DNA from: Nocardioides zeae
GTDB lineage: Bacteria > Actinomycetota > Actinomycetes > Propionibacteriales > Nocardioidaceae
NCBI RefSeq assembly: GCF_010686755.1
Contig: NZ_JAAGXA010000010.1
Location: forward strand, 62,001-126,000
Direction: 5' to 3'
Length of the DNA: 64,000 bases
Every line of letters starts with the position of its first letter. Positions within the stretch are counted from its first letter, which is position 1. Shown here piece by piece: positions 60,406 to 64,000 of this stretch. A program made the translations under genes and the position numbers. A model generated the notes under the pieces. That model searched no databases and was not told the DNA's origin. It saw only the letters and a program-made list of their open reading frames with translations.

Positions 60406-61718
60406 TGACGACCGCTCCCTCCGACGGCCCCTCGGCTCCCGCAGCCGAGATCGACCGCCGGTTCCTCGCTCTCGCCATCGACCGCCTCATCGGCTGGGGT
60501 CTGATGGTCGGCATCGGCGTGGCGTCGTGGTACCTCCTCATCGACGCCGGCCAGGCCGCGATCGGCTGGACCGTCGTCGTGCTCGGCGTGCTGCTCGTGG
60601 GCCTCCTCTTCGCGGTGCTCACGGGCCTGCGGGGGCTCACGCCCGGCAAGGCGCTCCTGGGGCTGCGGGTCGTGCACCACGGCACGGGCACGCCCATCGG
60701 GATCGGGCCGGCCATCATGCGGTCCCTCATCGTCGCCGCCGGCACGGTGCCGCTCGGCTTCGGCCTCGTCACGCTGGCGTGGACCGTCGTGACGGACCCG
60801 GGCCGCCAGCGTCGCGGCTTCCACGACGTCATCGCCAGCTCCGTCGTGCTCGACGTGCGTCCCCGCGCGATCGAGGAGGAGCCCGACTCCGACGACGGTC
60901 CCCGCCACGTCGTGAACCTCACCGCTATGCGCCTGCGTCCGGCGCCGGTCACCGCACCGCCGAGCCGCCCGGCCGCACCGGCTGCCGCACCGGCTGCCGC
61001 GCCGGCTGCCGCGCCGGCCGGCCGGCCCGGTCAGCGTCCCGCGGCGGCGCAGCAGCCCGCCCGGCCCGCCCAGACGCCCGCTCAGACGCCCGCGCAGCAG
61101 CCCGTCCGACCGCAGCCGACCCAGCAGCCGACCCAGCAGCAGCCTGGCCAGCCCGCCGGGGGACGCCGGCAGTCCGAGCAGCGCCCGCCCGCATCGCCGC
61201 CGGCTCCCCGCCAGCCGGGCCAGCCGGGCCAGCCGGGCCAGCCGGGCTCCACCGGGGCGCCGGGCCCGCAGCGGCCTCCGGAGCCGGGGCGGCGTCGCCG
61301 CGACGTACCCCAGGAGACCGCGCCCCCGCGCGCGCCGCAGGCACCGCCCGCCGACCGCGACTCGACGCGGGCCGGGAAGGCGATGACGCGGTGGCGGGTG
61401 ACGTTCGACAGCGGCGAGACCTTCGTCGTCGCGGGTCTCGGGCTCGTCGGCCGCAAGCCGGACGCCCGGCCGGGGGAGCAGGTGGCCCACCTGGTGCCGC
61501 TGCAGTCCACGGACATGTCGCTGTCGAAGACCCACGCGCAGTTCCACCTCTCGCCCGAGGGGTCGCTGGTCGTCATGGACCGCGGCTCGACGAACGGTTC
61601 CTTCATCAACCGCGGTGGTGTCGCGCGCGAGCTGACCGCGGGGCGGGCGGCGACGCTCGTCGACGGCGACGTGGTGCGCTTCGGCGACCGCGAGATGCGG
61701 GTGACCCGCGAGGGCTGA
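60405..61718 (+). CDS. RDD-family membrane protein with C-terminal FHA domain
   Basis: 437 residues. The N-terminal RDD domain (about 15-150) begins IDRRFLALAIDRLIGWGLMV and contains three membrane segments and RGLTPGKALLGLRVV. A Pro/Gln/Ala-rich linker (about 180-320, many PAQTPAQ, QPTQQ and GQPGQP units) leads to a cytosolic FHA domain with GLGLVGRKPDAR, SLSKTHAQFHL and DRGSTNGSFINR. It would recruit phosphorylated proteins to the membrane. TGATG overlap with the preceding FHA gene. Confidence 0.88.
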   Translation: MTTAPSDGPSAPAAEIDRRFLALAIDRLIGWGLMVGIGVASWYLLIDAGQAAIGWTVVVLGVLLVGLLFAVLTGLRGLTPGKALLGLRVVHHGTGTPIGIGPAIMRSLIVAAGTVPLGFGLVTLAWTVVTDPGRQRRGFHDVIASSVVLDVRPRAIEEEPDSDDGPRHVVNLTAMRLRPAPVTAPPSRPAAPAAAPAAAPAAAPAGRPGQRPAAAQQPARPAQTPAQTPAQQPVRPQPTQQPTQQQPGQPAGGRRQSEQRPPASPPAPRQPGQPGQPGQPGSTGAPGPQRPPEPGRRRRDVPQETAPPRAPQAPPADRDSTRAGKAMTRWRVTFDSGETFVVAGLGLVGRKPDARPGEQVAHLVPLQSTDMSLSKTHAQFHLSPEGSLVVMDRGSTNGSFINRGGVARELTAGRAATLVDGDVVRFGDREMRVTREG

Positions 61719-61735
61719 CCGCGGACGGGGGCCGA

Positions 61736-61741
61736 TAGCCT
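61736..61741 (+). promoter_or_regulatory. putative -10 box of a leaderless promoter (TAGCCT)
   Basis: Six bases before the GTG of cobQ. Only 29 bases separate cobQ from the previous stop, so there is no room for a cobalamin riboswitch. Confidence 0.5.
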
Positions 61742-61747
61742 CGCCCG

Positions 61748-63253
61748 GTGCGAGGGTCGCTGCTGGTCGCCGGGACGACGTCGGACGCCGGGAAGTCGGT
61801 CGTCACCACCGGGCTGTGCCGCGCGTTCGCGCGCCGTGGCCTGCGGGTCGCACCCTTCAAGGCGCAGAACATGTCGAACAACTCGATGGTGTGCGCCCGG
61901 GTGCCGGGTGGGGACGAGACCGCCGAGATCGGCCGCGCGCAGTGGACCCAGGCCCTGGCGGCGCGCGCCGAGCCGGAGGCGGCGATGAACCCGGTCCTCC
62001 TCAAGCCGGGCGGTGAGCGTCGCAGCCACGTCGTCGTCCTGGGGCGCCCCGGCGGCACGGTCTCCTCGGCGGACTGGGAGACGGGGCGCAGGCACCTGGC
62101 GGAGGCGGCGCACGCGGCGTACGACGACCTCGCGTCCCGCTACGACGTGGTCGTGGCGGAGGGTGCGGGCAGCCCCGCCGAGATCAACCTGCGGGCGGGC
62201 GACTACGTGAACATGGGCCTCGCGCGCCACGCGGGGATGCCCGTCGTCGTGGTCGGGGACATCGACCGCGGGGGTGTCTTCGCGGCCTTCCACGGCACGG
62301 TCGCGCTGCTGGAGGCGGCGGACCAGGCGCTCGTGGCGGGGTACGTCGTCAACAAGTTCCGCGGCGACCCCGCGCTGCTCGCCCCGGGGCTGACGGAGCT
62401 GGAGCGCCTGAGCGGGCGCCCGACGTACGGGGTGCTGCCCTGGCGTCCCGACGTCTGGCTCGACTCCGAGGACGCGCTCGACCTCGCGGGCCGCCGCGCC
62501 GGCGAGGGCCGTGCCGCGCTGCGGGTCGCGGTGGTGCGGCTGCCGCGGATCAGCAACTTCACCGACGTGGACGCGCTCGGGCTGGAGCCCGACGTCGATG
62601 TCGTGTTCGCCTCGTCGCCCGCGGCGCTGGCCGACGCGGACCTCGTCGTGCTGCCCGGCACCCGCGCCACCATCGAGGACCTCGCCTGGCTCCGCGAGCG
62701 CGGCCTCGACCGGGCGGTCGCCGCGCACGCGGCCGCGGGCCGGCCGGTGCTGGGTATCTGCGGCGGGTTCCAGATGCTCGGCACGCGGGTGCACGACCCC
62801 GAGGGCGTCGAGGGCGCACCCGGGGCGGACGTCGCGGGCCTCGGCCTGCTCGACGTCACCACCACCTTCCACGCCGAGAAGACGCTGCGGCTGCCGAGCG
62901 GTACGGCGCTGGGGGAGCCCGCGGCGGGCTACGAGATCCACCACGGGCGGATCGCGCGGGGTGGCGACGAGGAGTTCCTCGGGGGCGCGCGGTCCGGCGC
63001 GGTGCTGGGCACGATGTGGCACGGGTCGTTGGAGTCCGACGGCCTGCGGCGGGCGCTGCTGCGGGAGGTGGCCGCAGCGGTCGGCGTCGGGTGGACGCCC
63101 TCGGACGTGTCGTTCGCCGCGGCGCGGGAACGGCGGTTCGACCTGCTCGGCGACCTCGTGGAGGAGCACCTGGACGTGGAGGCCCTGCTCGACCTGGTGG
63201 CGTCCGGTCCGCCCGCAGACCTCCGCCTGCTGCCCCCGGGGAGCGAACGGTGA
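61748..63253 (+). CDS. cobQ: cobyric acid synthase CobQ
   Basis: 501-residue glutamine-dependent amidotransferase that amidates adenosylcobyrinic acid a,c-diamide to cobyric acid in cobalamin synthesis. The N-terminal dethiobiotin-synthetase-like ATPase has [19 protein letters not shown] and [26 protein letters not shown] and [14 protein letters not shown] are family signatures. The C-terminal class I glutaminase-like domain carries the Cys nucleophile in [12 protein letters not shown] and His in [13 protein letters not shown] start; the stop overlaps cobK (GTGA). Confidence 0.95.
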   Translation: MRGSLLVAGTTSDAGKSVVTTGLCRAFARRGLRVAPFKAQNMSNNSMVCARVPGGDETAEIGRAQWTQALAARAEPEAAMNPVLLKPGGERRSHVVVLGRPGGTVSSADWETGRRHLAEAAHAAYDDLASRYDVVVAEGAGSPAEINLRAGDYVNMGLARHAGMPVVVVGDIDRGGVFAAFHGTVALLEAADQALVAGYVVNKFRGDPALLAPGLTELERLSGRPTYGVLPWRPDVWLDSEDALDLAGRRAGEGRAALRVAVVRLPRISNFTDVDALGLEPDVDVVFASSPAALADADLVVLPGTRATIEDLAWLRERGLDRAVAAHAAAGRPVLGICGGFQMLGTRVHDPEGVEGAPGADVAGLGLLDVTTTFHAEKTLRLPSGTALGEPAAGYEIHHGRIARGGDEEFLGGARSGAVLGTMWHGSLESDGLRRALLREVAAAVGVGWTPSDVSFAAARERRFDLLGDLVEEHLDVEALLDLVASGPPADLRLLPPGSER

Positions 63254-63990
63254 TCCTCGTCCTCGGAGGCACGGCCGAGGCCCGCGACCTAGCCGCCCGG
63301 CTGGTGGCGGAGGGCCGCACCGTGGTGTCCTCGCTCGCCGGTCGGGTCGCGCGTCCGCGGCTGCCCGTGGGCGAGGTCCGGGTCGGCGGGTTCGGGGGCA
63401 TCGAGGGGCTCGGCCGGTGGCTCGAGGAGCACGAGGTCGCGGCCGTCGTCGACGCGACGCACCCCTTCGCCCGCGTCATCTCGGCGAACGCCGTCGCGGC
63501 CTGCGCGGGCCGCGGCGTACCGCTCCTACGGTTGGAGCGTCCCGGGTGGGCGGCGCTGCCCGGGGCGGACACGTGGACGTGGGTGGACGACGTGGCGGGT
63601 GCCGCGCGGGCGGCGGCGGAGATCGGCACGCGGCCGTTCCTGACGATCGGGCGGCAGGGCCTGGATGAGTGCGTGGGGCCCTTGCGCGCGGCGGCGGTGC
63701 TGGCGCGGGTGGTGGACCCGCCGGAGATCGAGGTGCCCGACGGGTGGCGGGTGCTGCTCGACCGGGGTCCCTACACGCTGGAGGGGGAGCGGACGCTGCT
63801 GGCGGAGCACGGTGCGGACGTGCTGGTCACGAAGGACTCCGGCGGCCCGTTGACGCAGGCGAAGCTGGACGCGGCCCGCGGGCTGGGCCTGCCCGTCGTG
63901 GTGGTGCGCCGCCCGAGCGCCCACCACCCCGGCCCCCTCGCCCCCGACGTCACCACCGCCCTCGCCTGGCTCGCGCGTCCCTCCGGTTGA
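63250..63990 (+). CDS. cobK: precorrin-6A reductase CobK
   Basis: 246 residues. NADPH-dependent reductase of the corrin ring (aerobic CobK or anaerobic CbiJ). The start [17 protein letters not shown], the [15 protein letters not shown] motif and late [18 protein letters not shown] are family signatures. GTG start overlaps the cobQ stop by 4 bp, so both belong to a cobalamin operon that probably continues past the window end (10 bases remain). Confidence 0.94.
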   Translation: MILVLGGTAEARDLAARLVAEGRTVVSSLAGRVARPRLPVGEVRVGGFGGIEGLGRWLEEHEVAAVVDATHPFARVISANAVAACAGRGVPLLRLERPGWAALPGADTWTWVDDVAGAARAAAEIGTRPFLTIGRQGLDECVGPLRAAAVLARVVDPPEIEVPDGWRVLLDRGPYTLEGERTLLAEHGADVLVTKDSGGPLTQAKLDAARGLGLPVVVVRRPSAHHPGPLAPDVTTALAWLARPSG

Positions 63991-64000
63991 GGGGCGTCGG

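Noticed and set aside
57758..61718. Type VII secretion locus
   Set aside because: PP2C/FHA genes can sit near ESX loci, but no WXG100, EccC or mycosin genes are present here.
61719..61747. Cobalamin riboswitch before cobQ
   Set aside because: Only 29 bases lie between the previous stop and the GTG, too short for the aptamer.

Overview
The window is GC-rich chromosomal DNA with dense gene packing, many GTG starts, 4-bp GTGA/ATGA stop-start overlaps, a GroEL ending in GGMGGMDF and frequent leaderless -10 boxes. This points to an actinobacterium, most likely of the Nocardioides type; the genus is inferred. The left third (1-28.7 kb) and right end (50.3-64 kb) look like ordinary chromosome. The left part carries groEL (truncated by the window edge), an AlkB-like dioxygenase, a MacB-type ABC exporter, a GntR regulator coupled to a MocA-like nucleotidyltransferase, a STAS/HATPase pair, secreted proteins, RtcB, an aminotransferase, an exopolysaccharide-type locus (processive GT2, membrane beta-helix protein, beta-helix lipoprotein, orphan response regulator), a tightly coupled run of small paralogous membrane proteins (22.2-25.0 kb), a GH26-like secreted hydrolase and a DUF222/HNH protein. 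The right part carries a nitrate/sulfonate/taurine-type ABC transporter, an XPB-like helicase with a helicase-associated/WYL partner, a PP2C-FHA-RDD/FHA signalling operon, and cobQ-cobK.

Between them (28.8-50.3 kb) is an accessory region. It opens with a 20-bp inverted repeat and a degenerate three-repeat type I-E CRISPR remnant without cas genes. Next is an IS3-family element with clear terminal inverted repeats, interrupted exactly at its orfA/orfB junction by an IS110-family element. The non-coding end of the IS110 element contains four short segments that match both sides of the target and both element termini, as expected of a bridge RNA. Then come a decayed IS3 transposase and a HEPN-domain gene fragment.

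From 46.4 kb down to 32.9 kb thirteen minus-strand genes form one near-continuous operon, with a divergent MFS exporter. The operon encodes a DegT/AHBA-synthase-like aminotransferase, a Gfo/Idh oxidoreductase, a soluble MprF-like DUF2156 protein, an acyl-CoA-dehydrogenase-like flavoprotein, a Pol-beta-type nucleotidyltransferase, a bimodular reductase/SDR, two tandem EPSP-synthase homologues (one with altered PEP-site residues), a type I dehydroquinase-like protein, a TauD-like oxygenase, a HAD phosphatase, a thymidylate-kinase-like protein and a ROK kinase. There is no PKS or NRPS. It looks like a small-molecule pathway built from shikimate/aminoshikimate-type and aminosugar-type enzymes. I cannot assign the product and consider this the best candidate for an undescribed system. 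A sulfotransferase-like gene and a histidine phosphatase follow the exporter, then a frameshifted pseudogene before the core chromosome resumes.
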